Of a stretch of 64,000 bases of DNA, positions 56,101 to 63,924 are shown one piece after another. The notes below the pieces were generated by a model that did no database searches, was not told the DNA's origin, and was given only the letters and a program-made list of their open reading frames with translations. Source of the stretch: OLB9 sp041392785 (GTDB lineage Bacteria; Bacteroidota; Bacteroidia; Chitinophagales; Saprospiraceae); assembly GCA_041392785.1 (NCBI GenBank), contig JAWKLK010000001.1:682001-746000 (forward strand), given 5' to 3'. The position numbers and the translations under genes are program-made. Position 1 is the first letter of the stretch. Every line of letters begins with the position of its first letter.

Positions 56101-56400
56101 CGCCCTGATATTATTCAAAATTGGACATCATACCAATATCCAGATAAAAAAATACGGAGAGGAATTGGATTTGATAAGCAGGATTTTAATCCTACTATCC
56201 AAAATGGACCAAGTCTGTTTTCGAAATCCAGTTATGGTCATTCTGGATTTACTGGAACTTATTTTTGGTCAGATCCAGAAAGGAAAATCACATATACATT
56301 TTTATCTAATCGCGTGTACCCAACAAGGAATAACTCGCTTATAAACAGTTTAGCAATACGTCAAAATATAGGTAATGCCATCATATCATCCTTACAATAA
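53167..56400 (+). CDS. GH3 N-acetylglucosaminidase-like / class C serine hydrolase fusion
   Basis: This 1077-residue secreted or periplasmic protein has a signal region (about 1-23). A GH3 barrel (about 40-370) carries AKHFPGHGDTDTDSH (His217, Asp219) and nucleophile Asp299 in FTDAMEM, a NagZ-like pattern. A GH3 C-terminal domain (about 380-590) and a beta-lactamase-like serine hydrolase (about 610-1077) follow. The latter has S689-L-T-K692, an active-site region YKYSDL and HSGFTGT. NagZ-like enzymes recycle peptidoglycan sugars; the hydrolase could act on peptide or ester links. The 8-bp overlap with rlmB suggests a shared transcript. Its substrate is inferred, not shown. Confidence 0.88.
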   Translation: MCKFLIKHAYILLVLLQYIQALSQPKPDFLLKYDAIWVDSVFRTLTLDQKIGQLLMPRANYSGKPHDIKQLEDWVTKYHVGGFVFFASNPHAQITVTNRLQSLSAVPLLIGQDFEWGLGMRLDSADVFPYSMTIGAMSGNENIIEEMGVEVAKQCQRIGVHINYAPVADVNNNPNNPVINFRSFGENSKEVSEKSLAYMRGMQKQGILCTAKHFPGHGDTDTDSHLDLPLISHSKDRLKSLELVPFSYLIDHGLSGIMTAHLNIPSLEPKAGLASTFSKNIIEGVLRKELGFEGLVFTDAMEMKGAIKNYPNGEAMVQALLAGNDILETFVDVPVAIDAIKSAVKTDRLPLKLLDRKVLKILKAKSFVGLSRSKSISTENLIKDLNTPEAKAINYKLLSKSITCLQNKLGLLPLRDLTQKIAFVTLDNPDSKAQETVLKYSKNIDIIALDSQAKPNELEEKLTTIDTYDLIIFNVYLSSNRAYKNYGLNDMNIPIISKIVKKEKVITTVFGNVYSFVKVPALCEAKTILTAYQNDVYSEDIAMQMIFGALGIYGKLPVTISKTLTVGHGINIQPIGRLAYGPPELVNINSRTLVQSIDSLVNLGLEQRAFPGCVVEIAKDGIVIFEKAYGDHTYENQNYSHQDIISYKYNSQKDVMDRFDSNESAFTSSNTLKVKHFGTTMDDVYDLASLTKVLATTFGLGVLASQNKFSIEDKLSDYLPELHGTNKGDLTFKQCLTHTAGLKAWIPFWKTAVDSIRTVNSYVENHPELKQYINKTTIKPSFFKRIFGKKPKIVYNYLSTIKENPKLLDDVIKFSKTIWRPHTFSEIKSPEFSIKIADSLFMNPTFRDTIVALISASPLNADTLTYPYKYSDLHFYYYPKIFQKITGQNQDAYMDSIYSTLGIQQLGYNPDTSEWSVVPTEIDSLFRKTLISGNVHDEGAALLNGISGHAGLFGSANEIMKVLQMFLQNGNYGGIQYIRPDIIQNWTSYQYPDKKIRRGIGFDKQDFNPTIQNGPSLFSKSSYGHSGFTGTYFWSDPERKITYTFLSNRVYPTRNNSLINSLAIRQNIGNAIISSLQ

Positions 56401-56481
56401 AGTGTGATTATCGAGATAATCCTAAACTATCCGTTGCATTTGGCGTATATTGTGCCATATTTTAGATAGAGCGTAATTTGC

Positions 56482-57456
56482 ATGAATATTTCATTAGAAT
56501 CTATAAAACAGCCTGTTCAGAAAGATTTGACTGAATTTGAAGCCCACTTCAAAACTGCAATGAAGAGTAATGTGCCACTTTTAGACAAAATCACCTATTA
56601 TATAGTACAGAAAAAAGGTAAACAAGTAAGACCTATCCTTGTATTTTTGTGTGCTCGTACCTTTGGCCCTATTACACCTTCTACCCATGTCGCAGCTTCA
56701 CTAATCGAACTCCTTCATACAGCTACATTGGTACATGATGATGTTGTAGATGATGCTTATGAAAGACGTGGTTTTTTTTCAGTTAATGCCTTATGGAAAA
56801 ATAAAGTTGCCGTTTTAGTAGGTGATTATCTTTTGTCAAAAGGGTTGCTCCTAGCACTTGATACAAAGCATTACAACCACCTACAAACACTTTCAACCGC
56901 TGTAAAGCAGATGAGTGAAGGTGAATTACTTCAAATAGAGAAAGCACGAAAATTGGACATAGATGAGTCAGTATATTTTGACATTATTAGACAAAAAACT
57001 GCTTCACTGATTTCTGCTGCTTGCAGTTCAGGCGCAGCATCTACAACAGATGACCCACAGATGATTCAAAAAATGTGGGATTTTGGCGAGAAAATCGGCA
57101 TAGCCTTCCAGATTAAAGATGATTTATTTGACTATGGTGATTCTGATATTGGAAAACCAAAAGGAATAGATATAAAGGAGAAAAAAATGACCTTGCCTTT
57201 GATTTATGCTTTAAATTGTGCTAAAAAGACCGAAAAAAACAAAATCATAAACTATATCAAAAACGATAGTAATAATGATGCTAAAGTCAAAGAAGTGATC
57301 CAGTTTGTACATCAAATGGGTGGAATGGATTATGCCAATAAAATCATGCATAAGTATAAAGTAGAAGCTTTGGATATTTTGAACACAATACCTTCGAACC
57401 CGTCTACAGAGTCATTAATTCAATTGGTTCATTTTTTTACTGATCGAGAAAAGTAA
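56482..57456 (+). CDS. Polyprenyl (all-trans) diphosphate synthase
   Basis: The 324-residue enzyme builds long isoprenoid chains from IPP, most likely the side chain of menaquinone. The first Asp-rich motif is DDVVD at residues 86-90 with DDAYERRG, and the second is KDDLFDYGDSD. The chain-length region before the first motif (IELLHTATLVH) favours a long product such as octaprenyl or heptaprenyl. It is followed 7 bp later by the reductase-like gene. Confidence 0.9.
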   Translation: MNISLESIKQPVQKDLTEFEAHFKTAMKSNVPLLDKITYYIVQKKGKQVRPILVFLCARTFGPITPSTHVAASLIELLHTATLVHDDVVDDAYERRGFFSVNALWKNKVAVLVGDYLLSKGLLLALDTKHYNHLQTLSTAVKQMSEGELLQIEKARKLDIDESVYFDIIRQKTASLISAACSSGAASTTDDPQMIQKMWDFGEKIGIAFQIKDDLFDYGDSDIGKPKGIDIKEKKMTLPLIYALNCAKKTEKNKIINYIKNDSNNDAKVKEVIQFVHQMGGMDYANKIMHKYKVEALDILNTIPSNPSTESLIQLVHFFTDREK

Positions 57457-57463
57457 CTATGCT

Positions 57464-58192
57464 ATGCCGGTAAAATGGTTTGATACTGAGGTTGTACGTA
57501 TTTATTCTGTTTCAGATGACTTAAGGATATTTTATTTAAAGGTAGATTCTGAAGAACCATTTACTTTTAAATCAGGGCAATTTGTCACAATGGATCTCCC
57601 AGTATCAGATAAAAGACTCCACCGATGGAAAAGCTATTCCATTTCCAATATTCCAAATGAAGAAAATATCATCGAGTTTTCTATTTCGCTCTATCCTACA
57701 GGTCTCGGAACCAAATATTTGTTTGAAGAAGTAAAGGTAGGAAGTCACATAAAAATCAAAGGACCAGATGGTGGATTTACCTTACCTGACTATTTGGACA
57801 AAGAATACATTTTCCTCTGTACTGGGACAGGTGTCGCTCCATTTCGAAGTATGCTACTTAATATCTTTGAGAATAACCTTAATTTCAAGCACATCCACCT
57901 GATCTATGGGACTAGATATTCAAAAAACATTCTTTATGAAGATGACTTTAAAAGAATGACAAAGGAGAATCCAAATTTTGAATATGATATTTGCTTGTCT
58001 AGAGAACAACATTTAGAAAAATATCATCCTGGTCATATTCATTCTATCTATCTAGAAAAATATAAAGAGAAAAGCGATAACAGAATGTTTTATATGTGCG
58101 GATGGTCACAGATGATTGACCAAGCTGTCTTGCATCTGTATACAGATTTGAAATATAACCGCACACAATTGGTGTATGAACTATACGGTTAG
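57464..58192 (+). CDS. FAD/NAD(P)-binding oxidoreductase, ferredoxin-reductase type
   Basis: This 242-residue protein has an FAD domain with the RxxS-type motif HRWKSYSISNIP (about 47-58) and an NAD(P) domain with CTGTGVAPFRSML (about 118-130). It lacks the C-terminal 2Fe-2S domain of PaaE-type enzymes, so it resembles plain ferredoxin-NADP reductases. It starts 7 bp after the polyprenyl synthase gene. The electron acceptor is not known. Confidence 0.85.
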   Translation: MPVKWFDTEVVRIYSVSDDLRIFYLKVDSEEPFTFKSGQFVTMDLPVSDKRLHRWKSYSISNIPNEENIIEFSISLYPTGLGTKYLFEEVKVGSHIKIKGPDGGFTLPDYLDKEYIFLCTGTGVAPFRSMLLNIFENNLNFKHIHLIYGTRYSKNILYEDDFKRMTKENPNFEYDICLSREQHLEKYHPGHIHSIYLEKYKEKSDNRMFYMCGWSQMIDQAVLHLYTDLKYNRTQLVYELYG

Positions 58193-58215
58193 GCATACCA
58201 AAAATTTGCTTTATT

Positions 58216-59208
58216 TTATTTTTTGATAGTGGTCGGTCTCAGTTTATTATTGATGGTGTTATCAATAGTAAATTTTATTTTACCACATTGCTCTTTTGGT
58301 GCGGTTCTATCTGGTTGAAACTTGTAAGACAAAGCAGCTTGTAGGTATTTTTTAAGCTGTTTTTTATCTCTGACAGTAGTTAACTCTGACATTATTTCAG
58401 CAAAAGTCACTGTTCCTGCTTGATTTATACAAGTTTTTACTACCACAGTTCCGCTGTTATTTAATGCTAATTTTATAAGAGCTTCATTTCTTGATATTAT
58501 TTTCCTTCCAAAAATGGTGTTATTTCCATTTCCATCAAACTCTCCAGTGCCGTCACTCGTATTCCCAACCCCTGCATCACCATCATTTCCTGAATCTTTA
58601 CCAGCACCTGTACCTGAATCGGCTTTACCTGTACCACCAGTTTTACCATCAACGGTGGAAGGTTTGTTTTGGGATGTTCCTGTTGTAGATCCAGTAGTAT
58701 TTGGGCTAGTTTTAGTAGGTGATGTTTTCGTTGGTGCAGGCGAAGTTGGTACGGGTGTAGGATTTGGTTTTGGTGTTGTAGACACTACTGGAGACTCCTC
58801 TTCGGTAGGAGTAGAAATCACAGGAGTAGGCAGTTTAATATCAGGTTTTGGCACATCAATCACTTGAGGAGTTGTAGGCTGAATCACTTCTGGTTGCTTT
58901 ACTTCTGGTTGCACTTCCTGCGGAGTTTCAACTGGTTCCTCTTTGGTTTGCTCGGTTTCCTGTGGAGCTGATTCTGATTTTTCTCTTTGCGCACCAGCAT
59001 CATCATGTGCATATTTACTTAATGAACTTTCTTCAAATGAAAAATCAACTTTCACAGCATATGGAGGTTTCTCATCTCCAATATCTTCCAAATCTATAGT
59101 CGGTAAATAATAGAAAAAGGCTAATAGCAAAAGCAATAAGTGGACAACAATGGATATTCTTATCCCTTTATTCTTATTTTGTCTCTCAATGGCTACTGTA
59201 TTATACAT
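58216..59208 (-). CDS. TonB-like energy-transducer protein with Pro/Thr-rich linker
   Basis: This 330-residue protein has an N-terminal membrane helix (about 16-37) and a long Glu/Pro/Thr-rich linker (about 75-180; tandem TP, KP and SPTKTSP repeats). A Gly/Asp-rich segment (about 185-230) follows, then a C-terminal TonB-like domain (about 240-330; NNSGTVVVKTCINQAGTV, SYKFQPDRTAPKEQCGKIKF). It would couple inner-membrane energy to outer-membrane receptors. ExbB/ExbD are not beside it. The low-complexity linker is typical of such proteins. Confidence 0.8.
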   Translation of the reverse strand: MYNTVAIERQNKNKGIRISIVVHLLLLLLAFFYYLPTIDLEDIGDEKPPYAVKVDFSFEESSLSKYAHDDAGAQREKSESAPQETEQTKEEPVETPQEVQPEVKQPEVIQPTTPQVIDVPKPDIKLPTPVISTPTEEESPVVSTTPKPNPTPVPTSPAPTKTSPTKTSPNTTGSTTGTSQNKPSTVDGKTGGTGKADSGTGAGKDSGNDGDAGVGNTSDGTGEFDGNGNNTIFGRKIISRNEALIKLALNNSGTVVVKTCINQAGTVTFAEIMSELTTVRDKKQLKKYLQAALSYKFQPDRTAPKEQCGKIKFTIDNTINNKLRPTTIKK

Positions 59209-59298
59209 TATCTTATATTTAAAAACCTAATAATTTACCTATCTAAAAACAATGACGTAATTTTTAAAAAATTTGTATCACTGATTAACTAAAAATTT

Positions 59299-59844
59299 TT
59301 AGCGCATTAATCTGAATCCAAAAATACTGCCACAAATTCCTCCTATAATATGAGCAGATTCTGAAATATGATTTGTTCCGAAACTATTTATTAACTCTTT
59401 ACCAATAAATAATATTGCGATTAATATAAATGTAATTGGGATTTCACCTGATCTTACGTTAGTAAATGATACTAAAAGGATAAACATAAAAACAATTCCG
59501 CTAGCTCCAGTTAAGGCGGTACTGAAAAAAAATACATTGATTATACCTGTGATCAATGCTGTGAAAAGTATCATATATAATACTGTACTTGATCCAAACT
59601 TCTCTTCAATGATAGGTCCCAATAATAAAATAAAAGTGAGATTGCCTATCAGATGTTCCAAACTAACATGTCCAAAAACATGGGTAATCAATGTCAATAA
59701 ACTGAATGGGTTGGTCCATTGTATAGTAGGATGTACCGTAAAATAAGGTAGTACTTGTTGCATAAATATGGTATCAAAAACATACACCGTTACACAAATT
59801 AATGAAAATGAAAGTGTCACCGGAGCATTAAACTTTAATCTCAT
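59299..59844 (-). CDS. Rhomboid-family intramembrane serine protease
   Basis: The 181-residue, six-helix protein has the rhomboid dyad Ser115 (GASGIVF) and His165 (SAHIIGGICG), with the oxyanion-side residues around EHLIGN (His64, Asn68). It is short for the family but all core helices appear. Rhomboids cut transmembrane substrates. The ATG shares one base with the upp stop (TAATG), so the two are coupled although functionally unrelated. Confidence 0.87.
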   Translation of the reverse strand: MRLKFNAPVTLSFSLICVTVYVFDTIFMQQVLPYFTVHPTIQWTNPFSLLTLITHVFGHVSLEHLIGNLTFILLLGPIIEEKFGSSTVLYMILFTALITGIINVFFFSTALTGASGIVFMFILLVSFTNVRSGEIPITFILIAILFIGKELINSFGTNHISESAHIIGGICGSIFGFRLMR

Positions 59845-60506
59845 TATTCCTGCCTTTTTCTACCAAATGATAAGTCTCCCGCATCTCCTAAACCTGGAAC
59901 TATGTATGATTTCGCAGTCAGCTCTTCATCTTCAGCTGCCATCCATATATGTGCCTTTGGAAATAGCCTTTCTATCTGTTTTATGCCATAACTTGATGCT
60001 ATCACAGATACGATATGCAGCTCAGTGAACTCACCAAATTCTGATAAACTATCCAAGGTTTTTATAATGGATGCGCCAGTAGCTAACATTGGATCTACCA
60101 AAATCAAGACTTTATTACTTAGGTCAGGACAAGTGATGTATTCCAAGTTGATTTCAAAAGTACCATCTTTGTGATTTTTTCTATATGCTGCAATAAAGGC
60201 ATTGTCTGCCTGATCAAAAAATTCCAACAATCCATAATGCAATGGTAATCCTGCTCTCAAAATAGTACATAACACTACGTTGGATGTGGGATAATCTACT
60301 TTAGCAATACCTAGTGGAGTTTCAAACTCCTTTTCCTCATAATGCAGATATTTACTGATCTCATAAGCCAAAATATTTCCCAAACGTTCTACATTTTTAC
60401 GAAACAAAAATCTGTTGTTTTGCACTTTTACATCTCTAAGTTGGGCTAAAAAGTAATTAGAAATGGAAGGGCGATCGGAAAGATTGTGTAATAACTTGGT
60501 AGGCAT
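59844..60506 (-). CDS. upp: Uracil phosphoribosyltransferase
   Basis: The 220-residue enzyme makes UMP from uracil and PRPP. The PRPP loop is VLILVDPMLATGASI, and TILRAGLPLHYGLLEFFDQAD and YIVPGLGDAGDLSFG are family landmarks. The ATG at 60506 was chosen because a -7 element (TACGTTTG, 60525-60532) overlaps the alternative TTG at 60527. It is the first gene of a two-gene unit with the rhomboid. Confidence 0.93.
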   Translation of the reverse strand: MPTKLLHNLSDRPSISNYFLAQLRDVKVQNNRFLFRKNVERLGNILAYEISKYLHYEEKEFETPLGIAKVDYPTSNVVLCTILRAGLPLHYGLLEFFDQADNAFIAAYRKNHKDGTFEINLEYITCPDLSNKVLILVDPMLATGASIIKTLDSLSEFGEFTELHIVSVIASSYGIKQIERLFPKAHIWMAAEDEELTAKSYIVPGLGDAGDLSFGRKRQE

Positions 60507-60524
60507 GATAAATTCTAAAGGATT

Positions 60525-60532
60525 CAAACGTA
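60525..60532 (-). promoter_or_regulatory. Putative -7 element (TACGTTTG) for upp
   Basis: The minus strand reads TACGTTTG, matching TAnnTTTG, 18 nt before the upp ATG. The rest of the 60533-60872 gap holds a possible 44-codon small ORF (60663-60797) and otherwise nothing clear. Confidence 0.5.
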
Positions 60533-60662
60533 AAAATAATTAAATTGCGCTACATTCCAATTTTTGAAAAAATATTATTACAATTTATATATATTTTACT
60601 ACTGTTCCACAGATTTATCAAAATAGAAGCTCAAAAAAAAATAGAAAATAAGTCTGTGTAAG

Positions 60663-60797
60663 ATGCAGTTTACCAATTTTTTTGGTGCGGCAGTTATTAT
60701 TATTGATGACATCAATAGATGGATAAACCAAAACGAAGGCAAATTGCTATTTATTCTACTAGAAATAATTAATAATACATGGCTAAAAATTGGATAA
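60663..60797 (+). CDS. Possible small ORF of 44 codons in the upp/mnmG gap
   Basis: The plus strand opens with ATG at 60663 and closes with TAA at 60797, giving MQFTNFFGAAVIIIDDIN and a hydrophobic C-terminal half. It is the longest plus-strand frame in a 340-bp gap. It has no clear ribosome-binding site and no recognised family, so it may be a chance frame. Confidence 0.18.
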   Translation: MQFTNFFGAAVIIIDDINRWINQNEGKLLFILLEIINNTWLKIG

Positions 60798-60872
60798 CCA
60801 TTTCTCATTTTGAGTAAATTTGAAAATTATGTAACATAAATCAAATTGTACAATTTTTAGTAGGAGATGGCT

Positions 60873-60880
60873 TATCTTTG
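60873..60880 (+). promoter_or_regulatory. -7 element (TATCTTTG) directly before mnmG, suggesting a leaderless mRNA
   Basis: TATCTTTG matches TAnnTTTG. The ATG of mnmG at 60885 begins only 4 nt after the box, close to the expected transcription start. An ATG at 60867 lies upstream of the box, so it could not be in the transcript. Confidence 0.55.
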
Positions 60881-60884
60881 TGCC

Positions 60885-62750
60885 ATGTTTTCAAAATATG
60901 ATGTAATAGTAGTAGGCGCGGGACATGCCGGTTGTGAGGCTGCTGTATCTGCGGCCAATATGGGATCAAAGGTATTACTTGTGACCATGAACATGAACAC
61001 CATTGCACAGATGTCGTGCAATCCAGCAATGGGCGGCGTCGCTAAAGGACAAATAGTAAGAGAGGTGGATGCATTGGGCGGTTATTCAGGCATTGTTTCT
61101 GATACTTCTATGGTTCAGTTTCGTATGCTAAATATGTCTAAGGGACCTGCGATGTGGAGTCCTCGCACCCAGAATGATAGGATGAGATTTGCAGAGAAGT
61201 GGAGGATGATGTTGGAAAACCATCCAAATATTGACTTTTGGCAGGAAACCGTTCCAGGTCTTAAAGTGAAAAATGGTGTTTGTTTGGGAATAGTTACTAG
61301 CCTAGGACTAGAGATCGAATCAAAAAGTGTAGTTTTGACTAATGGGACATTTCTCAATGGAATAATCCATATTGGTGAGAAACAATTTGGTGGAGGACGT
61401 GCAGGTGAAAAATCTGCAACTGGCCTCACCGAACAGCTGATTTCACTTGGTTTTGAATCTGGCAGGATGAAAACTGGAACACCTCCTCGCATCGACGGCC
61501 GCTCACTCGACTACTCGAAAATGGAAGTTCAGAATGGCGATGATAATATTCAACGTTTCTCCTTTACTGAGACCGTCTTACCCGAAAAGCAACTTCCATG
61601 TCACATTTCTTACACAAGTGAGCATGTTCACGAAATGCTGAAAAGTGGCTTTGACAAATCTCCAATGTTCAACGGTCGCATCCAAGGTTTAGGCCCAAGA
61701 TATTGTCCATCGATAGAAGATAAAATAAATCGATTTGCCGATAAGGACAGACATCAGCTTTTCATCGAACCAGAAGGCTGGAATACTTGTGAAATATATG
61801 TCAATGGTTTTTCATCTTCTTTACCGGAAGACGTCCAATACAAAGCCTTAAAACTAGTGCCTGGATTTGAAAATATGAAGATGTTCCGTCCGGGTTATGC
61901 TATCGAATATGATTATTTTCCACCCACGCAGCTTAGCACAAGCTTAGAGACAAAATTGATTAAAAATCTTTTCTTTGCTGGACAGATCAATGGCACGACA
62001 GGATACGAGGAGGCTGCCGCTCAGGGTTTGATAGCTGGTATCAATGCACACCTCGCCATCCATGATTTACAGCCTTTTGTTTTGAAGCGCTCCGAAGCCT
62101 ATATAGGCGTTCTAGTAGATGATTTAGTAAATAAAGGCACAACTGAGCCTTACAGGATGTTCACATCCAGAGCTGAATATAGAATTTTATTACGCCAGGA
62201 CAATGCTGACCTGCGCCTGACACCATTAGCATACCAACTAGGAATGAAGACCATTGAATCTAGGATGGAAAAAGTAAATCAGAAAAGATATGATATTGCT
62301 TCGATAATCCGTTACTTTGAGGATACAAGCATTCAACCGGATACCATTAATGATTTTTTAGTTTCCTTTAACTCTTCGCCAATAAAGCAGAGTCAAAAAG
62401 CAATATCCATAGTAACTAGACCAGATTTTGGAGTCTCTGAAATGCGGTCTGCACTACCAAGTCTAGAGAAATTCTTATCGGAATTTCCGGAAACTACGAT
62501 TCAAAGCGCTGAAACAGAGATGAAGTATGCTGGTTATATACGTAAAGAGCAAGAAATGGTAGAAAAGATGGATAGGCTGGAGTCTGTTAGACTAGCAGAT
62601 CACATTGATTATCATGGTATGCAGTCATTATCATTTGAAGCGCGTGAAAAACTAACCAAAATTAGACCACGGACCATTGGCCAAGCAAGCAGAATCAGCG
62701 GCGTATCCCCGTCTGATATTTCAATATTATTAGTTCATGTAGGAAGATAA
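60885..62750 (+). CDS. mnmG: tRNA uridine-5-carboxymethylaminomethyl modification enzyme MnmG (GidA)
   Basis: The 621-residue FAD enzyme works with MnmE on the wobble uridine of several tRNAs. The N-terminal FAD loop is DVIVVGAGHAGCEAA, followed by SCNPAMGGVAKGQIVREVDALGG, the MKTGTPPRIDGRS block and the C-terminal ILLRQDNADLRLTP. The ATG at 60885 (MFSKYDV) was preferred to 60867 because the -7 element (60873-60880) sits between them. mnmE is not in this window. A small zinc-ribbon gene follows 12 bp later. Confidence 0.96.
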   Translation: MFSKYDVIVVGAGHAGCEAAVSAANMGSKVLLVTMNMNTIAQMSCNPAMGGVAKGQIVREVDALGGYSGIVSDTSMVQFRMLNMSKGPAMWSPRTQNDRMRFAEKWRMMLENHPNIDFWQETVPGLKVKNGVCLGIVTSLGLEIESKSVVLTNGTFLNGIIHIGEKQFGGGRAGEKSATGLTEQLISLGFESGRMKTGTPPRIDGRSLDYSKMEVQNGDDNIQRFSFTETVLPEKQLPCHISYTSEHVHEMLKSGFDKSPMFNGRIQGLGPRYCPSIEDKINRFADKDRHQLFIEPEGWNTCEIYVNGFSSSLPEDVQYKALKLVPGFENMKMFRPGYAIEYDYFPPTQLSTSLETKLIKNLFFAGQINGTTGYEEAAAQGLIAGINAHLAIHDLQPFVLKRSEAYIGVLVDDLVNKGTTEPYRMFTSRAEYRILLRQDNADLRLTPLAYQLGMKTIESRMEKVNQKRYDIASIIRYFEDTSIQPDTINDFLVSFNSSPIKQSQKAISIVTRPDFGVSEMRSALPSLEKFLSEFPETTIQSAETEMKYAGYIRKEQEMVEKMDRLESVRLADHIDYHGMQSLSFEAREKLTKIRPRTIGQASRISGVSPSDISILLVHVGR

Positions 62751-62762
62751 AAATAAAGCATA

Positions 62763-63002
62763 ATGAGGAGCACTAATATTTGTCCCAAATGCAATTGCAA
62801 TGATATTGCTGTTATCAGAGGTGGTACCTTCAAAGGAAATATTTATAATACTATTTCAGTGGGATTGAGTACTATTTATCTTGCAAGATATGTGTGTTTG
62901 ACATGTGGTTTTACAGAAAATTATATTGAAGACCCGGATGATCTTCATAAAATAGGCAAAAAACATAGGATCGAATACAAAGGCGGTCAAGAATATGTAT
63001 AA
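62763..63002 (+). CDS. Small zinc-ribbon-like protein after mnmG
   Basis: The 79-residue protein has two CxxC pairs, CPKCNCND near the start and CLTCGFTEN at about residues 45-53, the pattern of a four-Cys zinc ribbon. The stretch between them is hydrophobic (NTISVGLSTIYLARYV). It starts 12 bp after mnmG and is likely on its transcript. No family is recognised beyond the ribbon. Confidence 0.7.
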   Translation: MRSTNICPKCNCNDIAVIRGGTFKGNIYNTISVGLSTIYLARYVCLTCGFTENYIEDPDDLHKIGKKHRIEYKGGQEYV

Positions 63003-63056
63003 TTTTATGCAAAGTTTAACATTTTAAAATGTATGTATCTATTTATAGATTTGTCT

Positions 63057-63064
63057 TACCTTTG
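63057..63064 (+). promoter_or_regulatory. Putative -7 element (TACCTTTG) for the coiled-coil protein gene
   Basis: TACCTTTG lies 44 nt before the ATG at 63109. No TTG at the usual spacing was found, so only the -7 match supports it. Confidence 0.45.
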
Positions 63065-63108
63065 TAATGCATTGAATATTTTTTTAATTAACAGACAAAA
63101 TAAAAATC

Positions 63109-63783
63109 ATGAAATCAATTTTAAGCATTTTAGTTATTGTGTGTGCTTTTACTTTCCAAGCTTTATCACAAAATGTAGTTGAATCAAAACAAACTATGAG
63201 TTTAGGCCCTCAAAATGGGTTTTTTGTGGAAATAGAGGGTGCTGATAAGGGTCTTGCACAAGATGAAATGGAAAATATGACAAAAGAATATGGAAAATGG
63301 AAGAAAAACTCAAAAAGTAAAGAATATAACCTACTTGGAGTTAAAATTCCACTTATCAATGGTTCATCTCCATTGGACATGTATGTAAAATATGAAGATG
63401 GCAAAAACATGGCCACAACATATGTTTGGGTTGATTTGGGTGGTTCTTTTGTCAATTCAATGGATAATAAAAGCCAGACGGAAGGTCTTAGAACATTTAT
63501 GACAGATTATTTTGACAATGTCAGAAAGAAAGTAGTAGCAGATGAAGTAAAAAAAGAAGAAAAGCAACAGGATAAACTTGAAAAGGAACTGCGTAAACTT
63601 GAAGACAAAAACAAGGATTTACACAGCGATATCGAAAAATATAAACAAAAAATAGTGGAAGCAGAGAGAAATATCGAGGTGAATCTGGAAGATCAAAAAA
63701 CTAAAGCTTCAGAAATAGAAGCTCAGAAAGTTGTGGTTGAAAAAGTCATCGAAAAATTAAATAGTATAGGCAAGAAGTACTAA
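63109..63783 (+). CDS. Unknown secreted protein with C-terminal coiled coil
   Basis: This 224-residue protein has a signal peptide (about 1-21, ending ALSQ), a globular region (about 22-140) with no recognised family, and a long Lys/Glu-rich coiled coil (about 145-220; repeated EKELRKLEDKNK-type heptads). It is probably periplasmic. It has its own -7 element and is closed by a hairpin terminator. Function unknown. Confidence 0.72.
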   Translation: MKSILSILVIVCAFTFQALSQNVVESKQTMSLGPQNGFFVEIEGADKGLAQDEMENMTKEYGKWKKNSKSKEYNLLGVKIPLINGSSPLDMYVKYEDGKNMATTYVWVDLGGSFVNSMDNKSQTEGLRTFMTDYFDNVRKKVVADEVKKEEKQQDKLEKELRKLEDKNKDLHSDIEKYKQKIVEAERNIEVNLEDQKTKASEIEAQKVVVEKVIEKLNSIGKKY

Positions 63784-63805
63784 TCCTATATTTCTTAAAC
63801 TTTTG

Positions 63806-63838
63806 AAGCGCACTGGACCATGGTTCATTGCGCTTTTT
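63806..63838 (+). terminator. Intrinsic terminator after the coiled-coil protein gene
   Basis: A 7-bp outer stem (AAGCGCA with TGCGCTT) with a short inner helix (GGAC with GTTC) is followed by TTTTT. It lies 22 bp after the stop. The bases 63839-63924 beyond it hold nothing I can support. Confidence 0.8.
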
Positions 63839-63924
63839 GCTTTTAAAAAATTACCACTATTGGACATTTTTGAAAATATATTTTCACCATTTTGGATTTC
63901 TAGGGAGCGAACTACCTCTACTTT

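Noticed and set aside
57464..58192. PaaE partner for the orphan paaZ
   Set aside because: The protein stops after the NAD(P) domain and lacks the 2Fe-2S ferredoxin domain of PaaE, and it is 50 kb away in another operon.
60599..60808. 69-residue minus-strand frame in the upp/mnmG gap
   Set aside because: It has no recognisable family and no promoter or ribosome site; it competes with the plus-strand small ORF, and both are weak.
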